From Methanolobus sp. WCC4 (GTDB taxonomy: Archaea > Halobacteriota > Methanosarcinia > Methanosarcinales > Methanosarcinaceae), in the NCBI RefSeq assembly GCF_038022665.1, contig NZ_CP150629.1:1470480-1534479 (forward strand): 64,000 nt of DNA, written 5' to 3'. Position 1 is the stretch's first letter; every line of letters begins with the position of its first letter. A program made the position numbers and the translations under genes. The notes beneath the pieces are model-generated. The model searched no databases, was not told the DNA's origin, and saw only the letters and a program-made list of their open reading frames with translations. This document shows positions 35,448-46,460 of the stretch, one piece after another.

Positions 35448-36005
35448 CTCCTTTGCTTTTTTGGTGATGTTCAGGAACAGGTCTTCGTTGTGGGAATCTA
35501 TTCCAACGACAAGAGGTCCGAATTCCTTTACTTCGAGTTCCCACACAGCTTCAGGCATTCCCAGGTCCAGCCAGTGTACCTTCTTTACCTTCTCGATGCT
35601 CATGGCAGCAAGTGCGGCACATCCTCCTGTGAATGCAAGATAGACTGCTTTGTTCTCCATGGCTCCCTTGACGTTGTCCATTCCGCCCTTCCCTATAAAG
35701 GCACGTACGGGGTGCACCTTAAGGAGTTCCGGTGTCATTTTTGACATACGGGCACTGGTTGTAGGTCCGGCAGCCACGACTTCCCAGTTACCGTCGTTCT
35801 CTCTCATGAGGGGGCCGCAGTGGTAGATCACTGCACCTTCAAGGTCAAAGGGTAGTTCCTCTTTCTCCTCTGCCATTTCAAGTATCCTGGCATGTGCCTC
35901 ATCCCTTGCTGTGAAAACTGTCCCTGTGAGGTATACGATGTCACCTGCTTTGAGCTTCTTTACACTCTCTTCAGCCAGTGGTGTTGTAAGTCTGTATTCC
36001 ATCAC
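35427..36005 (-). CDS. Fumarate hydratase class I, beta (C-terminal) subunit
   Basis: A 192-residue subunit corresponding to the C-terminal half of class I fumarase, which interconverts fumarate and malate. Diagnostic segments are [81 protein letters not shown] and [47 protein letters not shown]. The start ATG overlaps the alpha-subunit stop (TGATGG), so the two are coupled. The enzyme fits the partial reductive citric acid cycle of methanogens. Confidence 0.94.
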   Translation of the reverse strand: MMEYRLTTPLAEESVKKLKAGDIVYLTGTVFTARDEAHARILEMAEEKEELPFDLEGAVIYHCGPLMRENDGNWEVVAAGPTTSARMSKMTPELLKVHPVRAFIGKGGMDNVKGAMENKAVYLAFTGGCAALAAMSIEKVKKVHWLDLGMPEAVWELEVKEFGPLVVGIDSHNEDLFLNITKKAKEAYSKIE

Positions 36006-36841
36006 TGGTCACCTCCAAGTGTGACTGAAGCGTGTCTATTTGCCCAGCATTGTATGTTCACAGCCACAGGCAGGGATGCAGTATGGCAGTGTGCCTTCTT
36101 TATGTGGACTGCAAGTGCCGTGGTCTTTCCTCCAAGTCCCATGGGTCCGATCCCAAGGGAATTGATATCATTGAGCAGGTCCAGTTCCTCTTCGTTCATA
36201 TCATCCATCTTTTCAAGAAGTGACGACTTTGCAAGCCTTGCTGCTTTGTCAAATGACCCGCCGATACCAACACCCACGACAATTGGCGGGCAGGGTTTAC
36301 CACCGGCATTCAGCACGGTCTCAAGTACGAAGTTACGTATCATGTCCTTCTCTGTAGGGTTGAGCATCCTTATGGCACTCATGTTCTCAGAGCCTGCACC
36401 CTTTGGGGCAACGGTTATCTTTATACTGTTCCCTTCGACCAGTTCGTATTTGATATCAGGTATTCCGTTTCCTGTATTATTCCCACTGTTACTGCGGCTG
36501 ATCGGATCCACCGCATTGGGGCGGAGTGGTATCGATGCAGTTGCCAGTTTAACACCTTCGAGGATCGCTTCCTCAAGGTTACATTCTATGATAGCTTCAC
36601 GCCCCAGCTCTACGAAGAATATGAGTATTCCTGTGTCCTGGCATATGGGCACTTTCCGGCTGCCAGCGATCTCTATATTCTTCAGGATGGCTTCAAGTTG
36701 TTCTTTTGCTACGGGGGAATTTTCATTAGAAGCAGCTTTTTCAAGTGAGCTAACAACATCCTGTGGAAGTCTGGTCTCAGCTTCTTCAAGAATATCTACA
36801 ACGGCTGATACAACAGTATCATGATTGATAGGATTTGACAA
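36002..36841 (-). CDS. Fumarate hydratase class I, alpha (N-terminal) subunit
   Basis: A 279-residue subunit carrying the oxygen-sensitive [4Fe-4S] cluster. Cys residues of the family are visible in [49 protein letters not shown] and [39 protein letters not shown] and [19 protein letters not shown] are other matches. It is the first gene of a two-gene operon; a weak ribosome site AAAGGTGATC precedes the ATG. The split into two subunits is typical of archaea. Confidence 0.94.
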   Translation of the reverse strand: MSNPINHDTVVSAVVDILEEAETRLPQDVVSSLEKAASNENSPVAKEQLEAILKNIEIAGSRKVPICQDTGILIFFVELGREAIIECNLEEAILEGVKLATASIPLRPNAVDPISRSNSGNNTGNGIPDIKYELVEGNSIKITVAPKGAGSENMSAIRMLNPTEKDMIRNFVLETVLNAGGKPCPPIVVGVGIGGSFDKAARLAKSSLLEKMDDMNEEELDLLNDINSLGIGPMGLGGKTTALAVHIKKAHCHTASLPVAVNIQCWANRHASVTLGGDQ

Positions 36842-36894
36842 AAAAGATCACCTTTAATGTTTGGCACAGGAAAGAACGATATTTCAATTTTAAA

Positions 36895-36980
36895 TGGTGC
36901 GGGAGAAGGGATTCGAACCCCCGAACGCCTACGCGAGCAGATCTTGAGTCTGCCACCGTTGACCGCTTGGTTACTCCCGC
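36895..36980 (-). tRNA. tRNA-Leu (anticodon CAA), CCA encoded
   Basis: Reading the minus strand, acceptor arms GCGGGAG/CTCCCGC pair perfectly and are followed by A and an encoded CCA. The anticodon stem is GCAGA/TCTGC with the loop CTCAAGA, so the anticodon is CAA (Leu, codon UUG). A long variable arm (TCGCGTAGGCG) marks a class II leucine tRNA, and the T arm GGGGGTTCGAATCCC is canonical. No intron. Confidence 0.96.
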
Positions 36981-37009
36981 ATCGGGATTAACGATACCTC
37001 TATAGCTGT

Positions 37010-37022
37010 ATTTATTATAAAT
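37010..37022 (-). promoter_or_regulatory. TATA box of tRNA-Leu
   Basis: ATTTATAATAAA on the minus strand lies about 30-40 bp upstream of the mature tRNA 5' end, the usual place for an archaeal TATA box. Confidence 0.5.
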
Positions 37023-37226
37023 CTAACTGTCGTTATCTGATCTTATATCTTGAACCTGCTTGTTGATAAGCGGTGGTTATTTTCCATGCAATATATTATC
37101 ATTGTAATATTTTAATCGACGGTATTAAATATATGCCTAACGATATTGTAAGTGAGTCAACAGTATTTGTTCATTAGTGAATCGTTGGCTTAGTGGTACA
37201 GTAAATAGAATGCTGGGGGCATTACT

Positions 37227-37454
37227 ATTAGGCGGAGTAGGTTAGACATTACGTTGGATATCCTAAAGATAACTCTTGAAGGTGCAAAGAAGACACAGAT
37301 AGTTTACGGAGCGAACCTTAATTCTTCAATTGCGAACAAGTATATTACAATACTTGCAGAAAAGCAGCTTATTGAACATAAAGGGGACGTATTTGTAACA
37401 ACTGATAAAGGAAGACAATACAGGGAAATGGCCAGTGAACTTAGTATTCACTAA
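37227..37454 (+). CDS. Small archaeal winged-helix protein, apparent ATT start
   Basis: A protein of about 75 residues with one winged helix: RRSRLDITLDILKITLEGAKKTQIVYGANLNSSIANKYITILAEKQLIEHKGDVFVTTDKGRQYRE. This matches a common archaeal family that starts MxRRSRLDI. The conserved RRSRLDI lies upstream of the first usual start codon in frame (TTG at 37254); no ATG, GTG or TTG exists before it after the stop at 37206. The best positioned codon is ATT at 37227, seven bases after GGGGG. Start from ATT, or from TTG with loss of the N-terminus, are both possible. It probably binds DNA. Confidence 0.7.
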   Translation: MRRSRLDITLDILKITLEGAKKTQIVYGANLNSSIANKYITILAEKQLIEHKGDVFVTTDKGRQYREMASELSIH

Positions 37455-37493
37455 CCTTTTCCAATATCTTTTTTTTTGTATTCTCTATTTATA

Positions 37494-37961
37494 TCATATA
37501 AGTCCGAGCACACCTGATAGTTTCAACAGTACGTTAGCTATGGCAAATGTGACACTGTTGGTAAACCCGACAGGCTCGATCACTATCCTATCCTCATCCA
37601 TGGCATCGACGAATGTGCCCAGTGGGTATTCGGAGTTCAGCACTTCATAAGTTGTATCTTCATCAGTACCAACCACGACAGTTGCACCGATATCGTCTTC
37701 TGCATCAATTTCCTCGAATGTCGTGATCACAGAATCCTCAGTGACTGCTTTGATATGCAATTCAGTGCCGTCGTTCTGTTCGATCACCAGATGGACAACC
37801 TCATTTCCAAGCAACATATTAATGAAAGAAGGTACCTGGTCAGAAACATCATTGTACTCGTTCACCTTCAGTTCGATGTCAGTGAAAATATCAGCACTTG
37901 CGGTCTGTGCGGATGCAAGCGCAACGGACAGGACCAACAATAAGATTATTAGTTTTTTCAT
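37494..37961 (-). CDS. Secreted protein of unknown function
   Basis: A 155-residue product with a clean signal peptide (MKKLIILLLVLSVALASAQTASA, cleavage near residue 23). The mature part is acidic and predicted mostly beta: HLVIEQNDGTELHIKAVTEDSVITTFEEID, then ATVVVGTDEDTTYEVLNS. A hydrophobic C-terminal tail (SVTFAIANVLLKLSGVLGLI) could anchor it to the membrane. I recognise no family. The start follows GGGAGGAGCG. It is convergent with the winged-helix gene and divergent from PolD. Confidence 0.75.
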   Translation of the reverse strand: MKKLIILLLVLSVALASAQTASADIFTDIELKVNEYNDVSDQVPSFINMLLGNEVVHLVIEQNDGTELHIKAVTEDSVITTFEEIDAEDDIGATVVVGTDEDTTYEVLNSEYPLGTFVDAMDEDRIVIEPVGFTNSVTFAIANVLLKLSGVLGLI

Positions 37962-38167
37962 ATTCGCTCCTCCCTTAAAATCTATAATTTATATTTTGAA
38001 CTTAATACTATTAAAGGGTTAACTGATGAACAATTGATTATATGTTCGTGCCTGTTCCCCACTCTGGACCATTTATACTCCCAAAATAAAAATGTGAACC
38101 ATGACAATGGTTTTTTACTTCCTGTGACATAGAGTACCGGGACGGAGGATTCTGAATAGGCGAGATA

Positions 38168-41100
38168 GTGGTCAGCGATTCCATGAGGGAATATTTTGAA
38201 GGACTCGAGTCCAGACTACATGAAGAGATAGCTATTGCCAATCGTGCACGTTCAAAAGGCAGGGACCCAAAACCTCAGGTAGAGATCCCTCTTGCCAAGG
38301 ACCTTGCGGACAGGGTGGAGAACCTGATCGGTGTGAAGGGCGTTGCTGAACAGATACGTATCTTCGATGAGACGATGTCCCGTGAGGAGGGTGCCCTTGC
38401 AATAGGAAAGGCTGTTGCAGAGGGTGCAGTTGGAGAGTTCGATTCTAAGGAAGAAGCTATCGAGGCTGCTATACGTGTGTCTGTTGCAATGCTGACCGAG
38501 GGTGTGGTTGCTGCACCTATCGAGGGAATAGACAAAGTGACCCTTGGAAAGAACGATGACGGAAGCGAGTACATAAGGATATTCTATTCAGGACCCATAC
38601 GCAGTGCAGGAGGAACAGCCCAGGCGCTCTCCGTACTTGTAGGTGATTATGTACGCCGTGCTGTAGGTATTGACCGTTTCAAGCCACGCAAGGATGAGGT
38701 TGAGAGGTATGTGGAGGAGATCCTTCTCTACAGGCGTGTGGCTACTTTGCAGTACACACCATCTGAGGATGAGATCAGGCTGATAGTCGAGAACTGTCCG
38801 ATCTGCATCGATGGTGAGCCCACAGAGGCTGAGGAAGTTGAGGGTTACAGGAACCTTGACAGGATAGAGACCAACAGGGTACGTGGCGGTATGTGTCTTG
38901 TACTTGCGGAAGGTCTGGCACTGAAGGCCCCGAAGGTCCTGAAGCATGTCAACAAGCTCGAAATGGATGGCTGGGACTGGCTTAACAAGCTCATAGCCGG
39001 AACGAAAAGCTCAGATGATGACGATGGCGGTTTTGTCGGTGTCAAACCCAAGGACAAATATCTACGTGATCTCATTGCTGGCCGACCCGTATTCTCCCAT
39101 CCAATGAGACCCGGTGGTTTCAGGTTACGATACGGAAGATCACGAAATACTTCTTTTGCAGCCGCAGGGATCAGTCCTGCGAGCATGTATATAATGGATA
39201 GTTTTATCGTTGCGGGTACCCAGCTCAAAGTGGAGCGTCCGGGGAAAGCTGCCGGAATGGCACCTGTGGACAGCATTGAAGGTCCTACTGTCAGGCTGAG
39301 ATCAGGCGATTTGGTCAGGGTGGATGATGAGCAGATGGCTATAGATATCCATCCTGAAGTGGAAGAGATCATCGATATTGGCGAGATACTGATCAACTAC
39401 GGTGATTTCCTTGAGAACAATCATCCGCTTGTCCCTTCATCTTATTGTTTTGAATGGTGGATACAGGAATTTGAAAAGGCTGTTGTGGACTCTCCTTATT
39501 CAAAGGCTGAACTGGAGTTGCCTTCACAGGAACTGGCACTTGAACTGTGCGAAAAATATAATGTTCCTCTGCATCCTGCGTACACTCATCTGTGGCATGA
39601 TATCTCGATCGATGAGTATACTGAACTTGCTTCGTTCATATCCGGGAATGGCACTCTCTCCTCTGATGGTTCCTGTCTGGAACTACCGCTTGATATTTCA
39701 AATGATGCCGGGATTAAAACGATCCTGGAAAAACTGCTGGTATTGCACAGTGTACGTGGCGGAAAGATAATGATAGGTGACCCTCTTCCATTCATCAGGT
39801 GCCTTGGTCTTGACAGGGAACTGACTAAGAAATGGGATTCACTGACTTCAACAGAGATCATGGATGTTGTCAACGAGGTCAGCGGGATGGTCGTAAGGGC
39901 GCGTGCCCCTATCCGTATAGGTGCAAGAATGGGCCGTCCGGAGAAATCCAACAAGAGAAAGATGTCTCCTGCTCCTCATGTCCTGTTCCCTATCGGGGAT
40001 TCTGCAGGGAACACCCGTAAGATGGAGGCGGCTGCCAGCTATATCGCATCTATGAACGGGAAAGTTGGCCAGATACGGGTTGAGATAGGAAACCGTGTAT
40101 GTCCGGCCTGCGGAATGGATAGTTTCCTCTACCGCTGTGACTGTGGAGAGTTCACCGTTCCCAAACTGTTCTGTCCGAGATGTGGCAGGTCCGAACCGAA
40201 GGAGGAGTGTCCAAAGTGCGGTTCAAAGACCACCTGTGTGAAGATGCAGAACATCAATTTCAAGGAGATATACCAGGCTGCCTTCGCGAAGGTCGGTGAA
40301 CGTGAGAATATCGAGGTCAAGGGTGTCAAGCGCATGATGTCCGGGACCATGACACCGGAACCTCTTGAAAAAGGCATCCTGAGGGCTAAGCATGATCTTT
40401 ATACTTTCAAGGACGGGACCGTCAGATACGATATGTCCGACATCCCGTTGACACACATACGGGCAGATGAACTTGATATCGGTGTTGAGAAGCTCCAGCA
40501 GATCGGTTACACTGAGGATATATATGGTGAGCCATTGGAAAGGGATGATCAGGTCGTATGTCTCAAAGTGCAGGACCTTGTGGTATCTTATGACTGTGCC
40601 GCCTACCTGCTGAGAACCACTCAATATATCGATGACCTTCTTGTGAAGTACTATGGGGAGGAACCATATTATAACGCAAAGGAAGCCAGTGATCTTGTAG
40701 GCACCATGCTTATGGGTCTTGCTCCGCATACCTCTGCAGGTGTGCTAGGAAGGCTTGTAGGATTTACCAAGGCATCCGTGGGTTATGCACATCCTTTCTT
40801 CCATGCAGCCAAGAGAAGGAACTGTGATGGGGACGAGGACTGTGTGATGCTTCTTCTGGATGGTCTTATGAATTTCTCAAGGGACTACCTGCCTGAGAAG
40901 AGGGGAGGTAAGATGGATGCTCCGCTTGTGCTTACAACTCGTCTGGATCCGAGCGAGGTTGACAAGGAAGCACATAATATCGATGTGTGTGACCACTATC
41001 CTCTGGAATTCTATGAGGCAACACAGAGCTATACAAATCCCAAGGAACTCGAATCCACATTCGATCTCATCAGTGCCAGACTCGGTACTCCTGACCAGTA

Positions 41101-41575
41101 TGAGCACTTCATGTTCACCCACGATACTTCTGATATCGCAGCTGGTCCGCTTAACAGTGCCTATAAGACCCTTGGCAGTATGGTGGAAAAGATGGATGCC
41201 CAGCTTGCTCTGGGGGATAAGATCCGTGCTGTGGATGCTTCCAATGTTGCGGAGAGGGTATTGATATCGCACTTCCTTCCGGACATGTTCGGCAATCTCA
41301 GGGCGTTCTCAAGACAGGGTACCAGATGCCTGAAGTGTGCTGCCAAGTTCAGGAGACCTCCGCTTACGGGTATTTGCCCTAAATGTGGCGGACGTGTTAT
41401 CCTCACGGTGCATGAGGGTGCTGTAAAGAAATATCTCGAGGTCTCAAAGAAGGTTGCACTCGAGTACAACGTATCAAGCTATACAAAACAGAGGATCGAT
41501 CTTCTAGGTCTTGACATGGAATCGCTGTTCCAGAATGACCGGTCAAAACAGACCGGACTCCTGGAATTCATGTGA
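38168..41575 (+). CDS. polC: DNA polymerase D large subunit DP2
   Basis: A 1135-residue catalytic subunit of the archaeal replicative polymerase PolD. Diagnostic parts are the N-terminal [70 protein letters not shown], and [24 protein letters not shown]. The catalytic motif [18 protein letters not shown] includes Asp887 and Asp889, the pair required for nucleotide addition. Zinc-binding cysteines are at [37 protein letters not shown] and the C-terminal [21 protein letters not shown]. No intein interrupts it, although NCDGDED is an intein site in some relatives. The GTG start could be replaced by ATG at 38183. Confidence 0.97.
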   Translation: MVSDSMREYFEGLESRLHEEIAIANRARSKGRDPKPQVEIPLAKDLADRVENLIGVKGVAEQIRIFDETMSREEGALAIGKAVAEGAVGEFDSKEEAIEAAIRVSVAMLTEGVVAAPIEGIDKVTLGKNDDGSEYIRIFYSGPIRSAGGTAQALSVLVGDYVRRAVGIDRFKPRKDEVERYVEEILLYRRVATLQYTPSEDEIRLIVENCPICIDGEPTEAEEVEGYRNLDRIETNRVRGGMCLVLAEGLALKAPKVLKHVNKLEMDGWDWLNKLIAGTKSSDDDDGGFVGVKPKDKYLRDLIAGRPVFSHPMRPGGFRLRYGRSRNTSFAAAGISPASMYIMDSFIVAGTQLKVERPGKAAGMAPVDSIEGPTVRLRSGDLVRVDDEQMAIDIHPEVEEIIDIGEILINYGDFLENNHPLVPSSYCFEWWIQEFEKAVVDSPYSKAELELPSQELALELCEKYNVPLHPAYTHLWHDISIDEYTELASFISGNGTLSSDGSCLELPLDISNDAGIKTILEKLLVLHSVRGGKIMIGDPLPFIRCLGLDRELTKKWDSLTSTEIMDVVNEVSGMVVRARAPIRIGARMGRPEKSNKRKMSPAPHVLFPIGDSAGNTRKMEAAASYIASMNGKVGQIRVEIGNRVCPACGMDSFLYRCDCGEFTVPKLFCPRCGRSEPKEECPKCGSKTTCVKMQNINFKEIYQAAFAKVGERENIEVKGVKRMMSGTMTPEPLEKGILRAKHDLYTFKDGTVRYDMSDIPLTHIRADELDIGVEKLQQIGYTEDIYGEPLERDDQVVCLKVQDLVVSYDCAAYLLRTTQYIDDLLVKYYGEEPYYNAKEASDLVGTMLMGLAPHTSAGVLGRLVGFTKASVGYAHPFFHAAKRRNCDGDEDCVMLLLDGLMNFSRDYLPEKRGGKMDAPLVLTTRLDPSEVDKEAHNIDVCDHYPLEFYEATQSYTNPKELESTFDLISARLGTPDQYEHFMFTHDTSDIAAGPLNSAYKTLGSMVEKMDAQLALGDKIRAVDASNVAERVLISHFLPDMFGNLRAFSRQGTRCLKCAAKFRRPPLTGICPKCGGRVILTVHEGAVKKYLEVSKKVALEYNVSSYTKQRIDLLGLDMESLFQNDRSKQTGLLEFM

Positions 41576-41618
41576 TAAAATATAACAGGGTGCTTCTGCT
41601 CGTTCTGTAGAGGTTCTT

Positions 41619-42851
41619 TCATTCTTCTATTTTCAGGCCTAGCGCATTGATCTCGTTTATGAGCTCTGTGAACTGTTCTATCTCGAATTCAAGTATCTCT
41701 TCCTTAGAAAGACCGATGGACATTTCCCCGTCATATGTCAGCATCTCCGGGCCCCTGCGGACAAAGCGTGATACTCCATCTCCTGAGAGGACCTTTGTTG
41801 CTTCAGGGTCATGTACGAATGCCCTTCCCGGGATAAGTACGGTTTCCTTTAGGTCACTGAGGTCAAGTTTTTCCAGGTCCTCTATTGTGATAAGGCACCC
41901 TATGTCCTTGTCAACTGCAACGACATTGACCGCACTTCCGAGCTTTGTGAATATCTCCTGAAGCCTGTCCTTTGAAGCTCTGCTCGAAAGTATTGTGGCA
42001 TCTTTCCTGACAGCCGGCAATCTGTCGAGTGCATACTGCTCGTTCCTGATGGCATATGGTGAGCCGATGAGCGGGTCTTCCAGTGGTGTTCCTGTGATGC
42101 GGATATTGTGTTTTGAATCAGCATCACGGACGATCTGCACGAACTCTTCTATGGGATGTGTCTCTATGCCATCCATCACGGGAGCGTTGTTGAGGATGAG
42201 TCCTTCCTCCGTCCTGTTGGCAAAGCGCATGAGTATCGCTCCTTTTGCTCCCATTTCCTCAAGGTCTGTAAGGGTCTTTTCAAGAACATCCCCGTCATTG
42301 ATCCCCGGGATAAGGACGATGGCCGCGTAGACATCGCAATGCTGACAGAACTGGTGCAGGACCTTTAACGATGCTTCAGGCTCGGGATCTCTCATGTATT
42401 CCCTCCTTAGCTCAGGGTCTGTTGCGAACACTGTGAATGATACTTCTGTAACTCCGTGTTCGAGGAAGAATTCAGCTTCATCCCCTTTGTCAAATCCTTT
42501 TCCGCTGGTGTATCCAAGATGTATGGGGATGCCGAACTGTGCAATGTTGGCAACAAGCTCCATGAGGTCGGGATAACAACTGACATCTCCTCCACCGCTG
42601 ATGGTTATCTTGTCGAAGTCGCCGCCCATACGCAGACGCTGGTAGAGTTCCTGGAACACATATTGCCCGGGTTTAAAGCTGGAGTAGGCTTCCCTTACGC
42701 CTCTGGTGCAGTAGTCACAGCCTTTTTTAAAAGGAAAACAGTATTTACATCCAAAAGGCGGATTGTCCTTTACTTTCTTGAAATAACAGTATGTGCAGAA
42801 GCCTTTGCAATCGATTCCCGGATTGCCTCCTACGTCAGCGGTGATCTCCAT
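41619..42851 (-). CDS. mmp10: Mmp10, MCR-arginine C-methyltransferase (radical SAM)
   Basis: A 410-residue radical SAM, cobalamin-dependent enzyme that methylates the arginine near the MCR active site (family function known from Methanosarcina acetivorans). The radical SAM cluster motif is C15-x3-C19-x2-C22 ([12 protein letters not shown]). Extra cysteines follow in [19 protein letters not shown], typical of Mmp10. Further family segments are [32 protein letters not shown] and [18 protein letters not shown]. Its divergent position directly upstream of mcrB supports co-function with MCR. TATA-like ACATATATAATATG lies close to its ATG. Confidence 0.93.
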   Translation of the reverse strand: MEITADVGGNPGIDCKGFCTYCYFKKVKDNPPFGCKYCFPFKKGCDYCTRGVREAYSSFKPGQYVFQELYQRLRMGGDFDKITISGGGDVSCYPDLMELVANIAQFGIPIHLGYTSGKGFDKGDEAEFFLEHGVTEVSFTVFATDPELRREYMRDPEPEASLKVLHQFCQHCDVYAAIVLIPGINDGDVLEKTLTDLEEMGAKGAILMRFANRTEEGLILNNAPVMDGIETHPIEEFVQIVRDADSKHNIRITGTPLEDPLIGSPYAIRNEQYALDRLPAVRKDATILSSRASKDRLQEIFTKLGSAVNVVAVDKDIGCLITIEDLEKLDLSDLKETVLIPGRAFVHDPEATKVLSGDGVSRFVRRGPEMLTYDGEMSIGLSKEEILEFEIEQFTELINEINALGLKIEE

Positions 42852-43215
42852 AGAACGGATTACATATTATATATGTACTTAAAGGTTTGCGGATCACAGG
42901 GTTTTGACAGAAGATGATCTATAATAATTCTGTCTTTGTCTCAGTCACATATATACTTTATTTAAAGCAGGATGCTGGCAGAGCACATAGTGAATTATTT
43001 TTATCAATTGATTTTACCTGCGTTCGATGATAACGGTATTGTCAGAAACGATGCAAAAGGTTTAAACGTCATTGTTGCTTAATAAATCCGAGAATTCCCG
43101 GTGGAAAATATATGCGCAGAGATTACTGTGTGGTACAGAGTAATTGACTTTCTTTATTTGTCTGTGCATTTCCAGATGGGTGATTTCTGAATAGAAACAT
43201 AGGAGGAAAATATAC
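42852..43215. other. Divergent promoter region of mmp10 and the mcr operon
   Basis: No gene. Contents: near-palindromic ACATATTATATATGT (42861-42877) close to the mmp10 start, CATATATACTTTATTTAAA (about 42948-42966), GGTTTAAACGTC (about 43056) and AAAATATATGCGC (43105-43117) as possible TATA boxes. A strong AGGAGG ribosome site (43201-43206) precedes the mcrB GTG. The long untranslated region on the mcr side is consistent with strong, regulated expression (inference). Confidence 0.55.
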
Positions 43216-44520
43216 GTGTCTGATAAAATAGACATTTACGACGACAGAGGTAAACTGTTGGAAAGCGGCGTTGATCTTATGGATATTGCGCCAACAAGGA
43301 ATGCAGCGATTCAAAATATCATCAAAGATACAAAGAGGACAGTTGCTGTAAACCTCGCAGGTATCGAGAAAGCGCTGAAAACAGGTTCAATGGGTGGCGC
43401 TAAAAAGCAGATCCTTGGTAGAGAACTTGACTACGACATCGTAGGCAACTCCGGTGCTATCCTTGATGCAGTAGAGACACTCATTAAGGTCAGCGAAGAT
43501 GATGACACCAATGTAAAGGAACTTGGTGGCGGAAAGCAGCTTCTTGTCCAGATCCCAAGCGTAAGGACACAGATCGGTGCTGACTTCGTATCTGCAAGCA
43601 CAGTAACCGGTGCAGCAGTCGTACAGACAATCATTGACATGTTCAACACTGACATGTTCGATGCACCAATCGTAAAGTCCGCTGTATGGGGAAGCTACCC
43701 ACAGACAATGGACATGAAGGGCGCAAACATTGCATCCATTCTCAGCATTCCACAGAACAACGAAGGTCTTGGATACTCCCTGAGGAACATCACAACAAAC
43801 CACGTTGCAGCAATCACCGGTAAGAAGGCAATCAATGCAGCAGCACTTTCATCCATCTTCGAGCAGGTAGGTATGTACGAGATGGGTAACGCTGTAGGTC
43901 CTTTCGAGAGACACCAGTTACTTGGTCTTGCTTACCAGGGTCTTAACGCAGGCAACTTCGTTTACGACATCGTAAAAGAGAACGGTAAGGACGGTACAAT
44001 CGGTACTGTGATCGAGTCAACAGTAGAAAAGGCTCTTGAAGCAGGTGTCATCTCCGTCGACAAGACAGCACCTTCCGGCTACAACTTCTACAAGGCAAAC
44101 GATGTTTCCATGTGGAATGCATGTGCAGCAGTCGGTCAGCTCGCAGCAACCCTTGTAAACTGTGGTGCAGGCAGAGCAGCTCAGAACGTATCCTCAACCA
44201 TCCTCTACTTCAATGACATACTTGAGAAGGAAACAGGTCTTCCAGGCTGTGACATGGGTAGGGCACAGGGTACTGCAGTAGGATTCTCATTCTTCAGTCA
44301 CTCCATCTATGGTGGCGGTGGACCAGGTATCTTCAACGGTAACCACGTTGTAACCAGGCACTCCAGAGGTTTCGCAATTCCTTGTGTATGTGCAGCAGTC
44401 TCACTTGACGCAGGCACACAGATGACCACCATCGAGAAGACATCCACACTTGTCGGTAACGTATTTGGATCCATTCCAGAATTCAAGGAGCCAATCAAGG
44501 CAGTGGCAGGAGCTCTCTAA
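43216..44520 (+). CDS. mcrB: Methyl-coenzyme M reductase beta subunit
   Basis: A 434-residue subunit of MCR, the enzyme releasing methane from methyl-coenzyme M and coenzyme B. It opens [31 protein letters not shown], a standard McrB N-terminus. Other conserved blocks are [85 protein letters not shown] and [25 protein letters not shown] (coenzyme B/F430 region). The GTG start has a strong AGGAGG nine bases upstream. First gene of mcrBDCGA. The operon shows a codon bias to AAC, ATC, TAC, GAC, as in highly expressed genes. Confidence 0.98.
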   Translation: MSDKIDIYDDRGKLLESGVDLMDIAPTRNAAIQNIIKDTKRTVAVNLAGIEKALKTGSMGGAKKQILGRELDYDIVGNSGAILDAVETLIKVSEDDDTNVKELGGGKQLLVQIPSVRTQIGADFVSASTVTGAAVVQTIIDMFNTDMFDAPIVKSAVWGSYPQTMDMKGANIASILSIPQNNEGLGYSLRNITTNHVAAITGKKAINAAALSSIFEQVGMYEMGNAVGPFERHQLLGLAYQGLNAGNFVYDIVKENGKDGTIGTVIESTVEKALEAGVISVDKTAPSGYNFYKANDVSMWNACAAVGQLAATLVNCGAGRAAQNVSSTILYFNDILEKETGLPGCDMGRAQGTAVGFSFFSHSIYGGGGPGIFNGNHVVTRHSRGFAIPCVCAAVSLDAGTQMTTIEKTSTLVGNVFGSIPEFKEPIKAVAGAL

Positions 44521-44570
44521 GACACAACTCCCCTCCTTAAATATCACAGATAATCATAAAGGTAACAAAA

Positions 44571-45077
44571 ATGTCCGAAGCTTGTTCAGACGCAAACAAT
44601 GTGCAGCTTGAAATATTCCCTTCAAGGCTGCTTAAACCTGAAACAGCCCAGAACTTACTCAACGAGATCGCTGATCTTGATGGGATCATAAGGCTGTTCG
44701 TTCATGGCCCAAGACTTCCCCAGACCGTTCCTTACGGACCTGCCACAGGATTGCCTGTGCAGCACCCTGGAAACACTGTAATTGAGGTCGCAGGCCAGGC
44801 AATAGAACTTGCCGTATCCGTTGGTAGCATCCGTATGGAAGTTATGAACGCAGATGTAAAAGAGCAGGTCAGGGAAGTTTGTGAGAATGTTCTTTCAGTA
44901 CCATTCGAGTTCAGAGAAGGTAACTTCATTCCAAGAAGACAGACTGTAAGTGACTACGCAAGACGTGGCGCAGATGCAGATCCCCTTCTGATTGGAATGA
45001 CCGACCCGAAAGGAAAACTGAAGAACCAGCCAGTATGTATCCTTAAACCTGATGACATACCACATGATATGGAATAA
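44571..45077 (+). CDS. mcrD: MCR operon protein D
   Basis: A 168-residue accessory protein of the mcr operon, implicated in MCR assembly or post-translational handling, not part of the mature hexamer. Recognisable blocks are VQLEIFPSRLLKPETAQNLLNEI, RLFVHGPRLPQTVPYGPATGLPVQHPGNTVIEVAGQAIEL and FREGNFIPRRQTVSDYARRGADADPLLIGMTDPKGKLKNQ, which match McrD closely. A TAAAGGTAAC ribosome site precedes the ATG. It follows mcrB by 50 bp. Confidence 0.96.
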   Translation: MSEACSDANNVQLEIFPSRLLKPETAQNLLNEIADLDGIIRLFVHGPRLPQTVPYGPATGLPVQHPGNTVIEVAGQAIELAVSVGSIRMEVMNADVKEQVREVCENVLSVPFEFREGNFIPRRQTVSDYARRGADADPLLIGMTDPKGKLKNQPVCILKPDDIPHDME

Positions 45078-45085
45078 GTGATAAC

Positions 45086-45688
45086 ATGTTCGACCGGGAA
45101 ACACAGGTTGTAGATTGCAGACACGGAATGGGTCTTGGCCGTGGAGGAGGACTTGCCCAGCGCGGTACTCTTTCTGAAACAGGAAGACCTGATGTCATCG
45201 CAGTTGCAATGAGCCCGGGAAGAAGACATATCACAAAACCAGTATGTGAACTCACATATGGCATGCGCCGTGAGGAGATTCAGGTAAGTGTGCTCGTGCT
45301 TAACACCGGTTCAGGTGTTCCGGACACCAATATGGGTTCCGGCTCTTTCGGAATAAGTCCTGAGGAGATAGCACAGATCAACAGACACAAAGTTGCTGTG
45401 ATCCACACAGGGAACATAAGGGACCATGTGGTCAGAAAAGTAAAGGCAATTCTTGAAGAAGCCGATATTCCTGCAGTAGTTGTTTGTCAGACCCTTGTTG
45501 ATTTCGAGGATCTCGCAATGGCAGGAGTCAAGACACGGCTTGTTAAACCAAAAGATAGTGATATTCTAACTAAGGGAAGGGTAATGGAAATTGTGACAGG
45601 AGTTACACGAGGCGAATCATGTTCGAGGGAAAAACTGAACGAACTCGTGAAAGCCGTGAAAACCACAATGAGATCATTAGAGAATTAG
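45086..45688 (+). CDS. mcrC: MCR operon protein C
   Basis: A 200-residue protein of the mcr operon. In Methanothermobacter, McrC is part of the ATP-dependent activation complex for reduced nickel F430. The opening is FDRETQVVDCRHGMGLGRGGGLAQRGTLSE, followed by VIAVAMSPGRRHITKPVCELTYGMRREEIQVSVLVLNTGSGVPDT and SGSFGISPEEIAQINRHKVAVIHTGNIRDHVV. All are typical of McrC. Nine bases after mcrD. Confidence 0.96.
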   Translation: MFDRETQVVDCRHGMGLGRGGGLAQRGTLSETGRPDVIAVAMSPGRRHITKPVCELTYGMRREEIQVSVLVLNTGSGVPDTNMGSGSFGISPEEIAQINRHKVAVIHTGNIRDHVVRKVKAILEEADIPAVVVCQTLVDFEDLAMAGVKTRLVKPKDSDILTKGRVMEIVTGVTRGESCSREKLNELVKAVKTTMRSLEN

Positions 45689-45700
45689 GAGTGAATAATT

Positions 45701-46450
45701 ATGGCATATGAACCACAATATTATCCAGGAGCAACATCAGTTGCTGAAAACAGAAGAAAACACATGTCTGGTAAAGTCGAGAAGCTCAGAGAGATCTCCG
45801 ACGATGACCTGACACTTGTTCTCGGACACCGTGCACCAGGTAGCGACTACCCAAGCACCCACCCACCACTCGCAGAAATGGGCGAGCCAGAATGTTCCGT
45901 AAGAGAACTCGTAGAACCAACACCAGGCGCAAAAGCTGGTGACAGGGTAAGGTACGTACAGTTCGTTGACTCAATGTACAACGGTCCATCAGTACCATAC
46001 TTCAGATCCTATGCAGCAGCTATCAACAACAGAGGTGTCGACCCAGGAACACTTTCCGGTCGTCAGGTCGTTGAAGCTCGTGAGAGAGACATGGAAGAGA
46101 TCGCAAAGTTCCAGATGGAAACCGAGATGACCTGCCCAGCACTCGCAAGTCTTAGAGGTGCAACAGTACACGGTCACTCACTCAGACTTCCTGAGGACGG
46201 CGTAATGTTCGACATGCTCGACAGGTGCAGAAAAGAAGGCGATGTAATCATTATGCACAAGGACCAGGTAGGAAGGCCTATCGACAAGAAGGTAGACCTC
46301 GGAAAGCCAATGTCCCCAGAAGAGGCAGCAAAGAGGACAACCATTTACCGTGTCGACAATGTGGCATTCAGAGATGACGCAGAGGTCATCGAATGGGTAC
46401 ACAGAGTATTCGACCAGAGGACCACATACGGCTTCAAGCCGGAGAACTGA
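45701..46450 (+). CDS. mcrG: Methyl-coenzyme M reductase gamma subunit
   Basis: A 249-residue structural subunit. Blocks [73 protein letters not shown] and [49 protein letters not shown] match McrG. The C-terminal [12 protein letters not shown] is also typical. The start has TTAGGAGTGAATAATT before it. It lies 12 bp after mcrC. Confidence 0.98.
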   Translation: MAYEPQYYPGATSVAENRRKHMSGKVEKLREISDDDLTLVLGHRAPGSDYPSTHPPLAEMGEPECSVRELVEPTPGAKAGDRVRYVQFVDSMYNGPSVPYFRSYAAAINNRGVDPGTLSGRQVVEARERDMEEIAKFQMETEMTCPALASLRGATVHGHSLRLPEDGVMFDMLDRCRKEGDVIIMHKDQVGRPIDKKVDLGKPMSPEEAAKRTTIYRVDNVAFRDDAEVIEWVHRVFDQRTTYGFKPEN

Positions 46451-46460
46451 GGTGATTATA

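Noticed and set aside
37170-37253. tRNA-like D-loop text (GGCTTAGTGGTACAG) just before the winged-helix gene
   Set aside because: No T-loop GGTTCGAATCC and no pairing acceptor arms; it overlaps the translation start zone of the small gene.
40800-40850. Intein in PolD DP2 at the NCDGDED site
   Set aside because: The catalytic motif is uninterrupted and the protein has the normal uninterrupted length.
46350-46460. Longer in-frame start for mcrA
   Set aside because: It overlaps mcrG; the ATG at 46461 has a good ribosome site and matches the family N-terminus MADDRQRMF.
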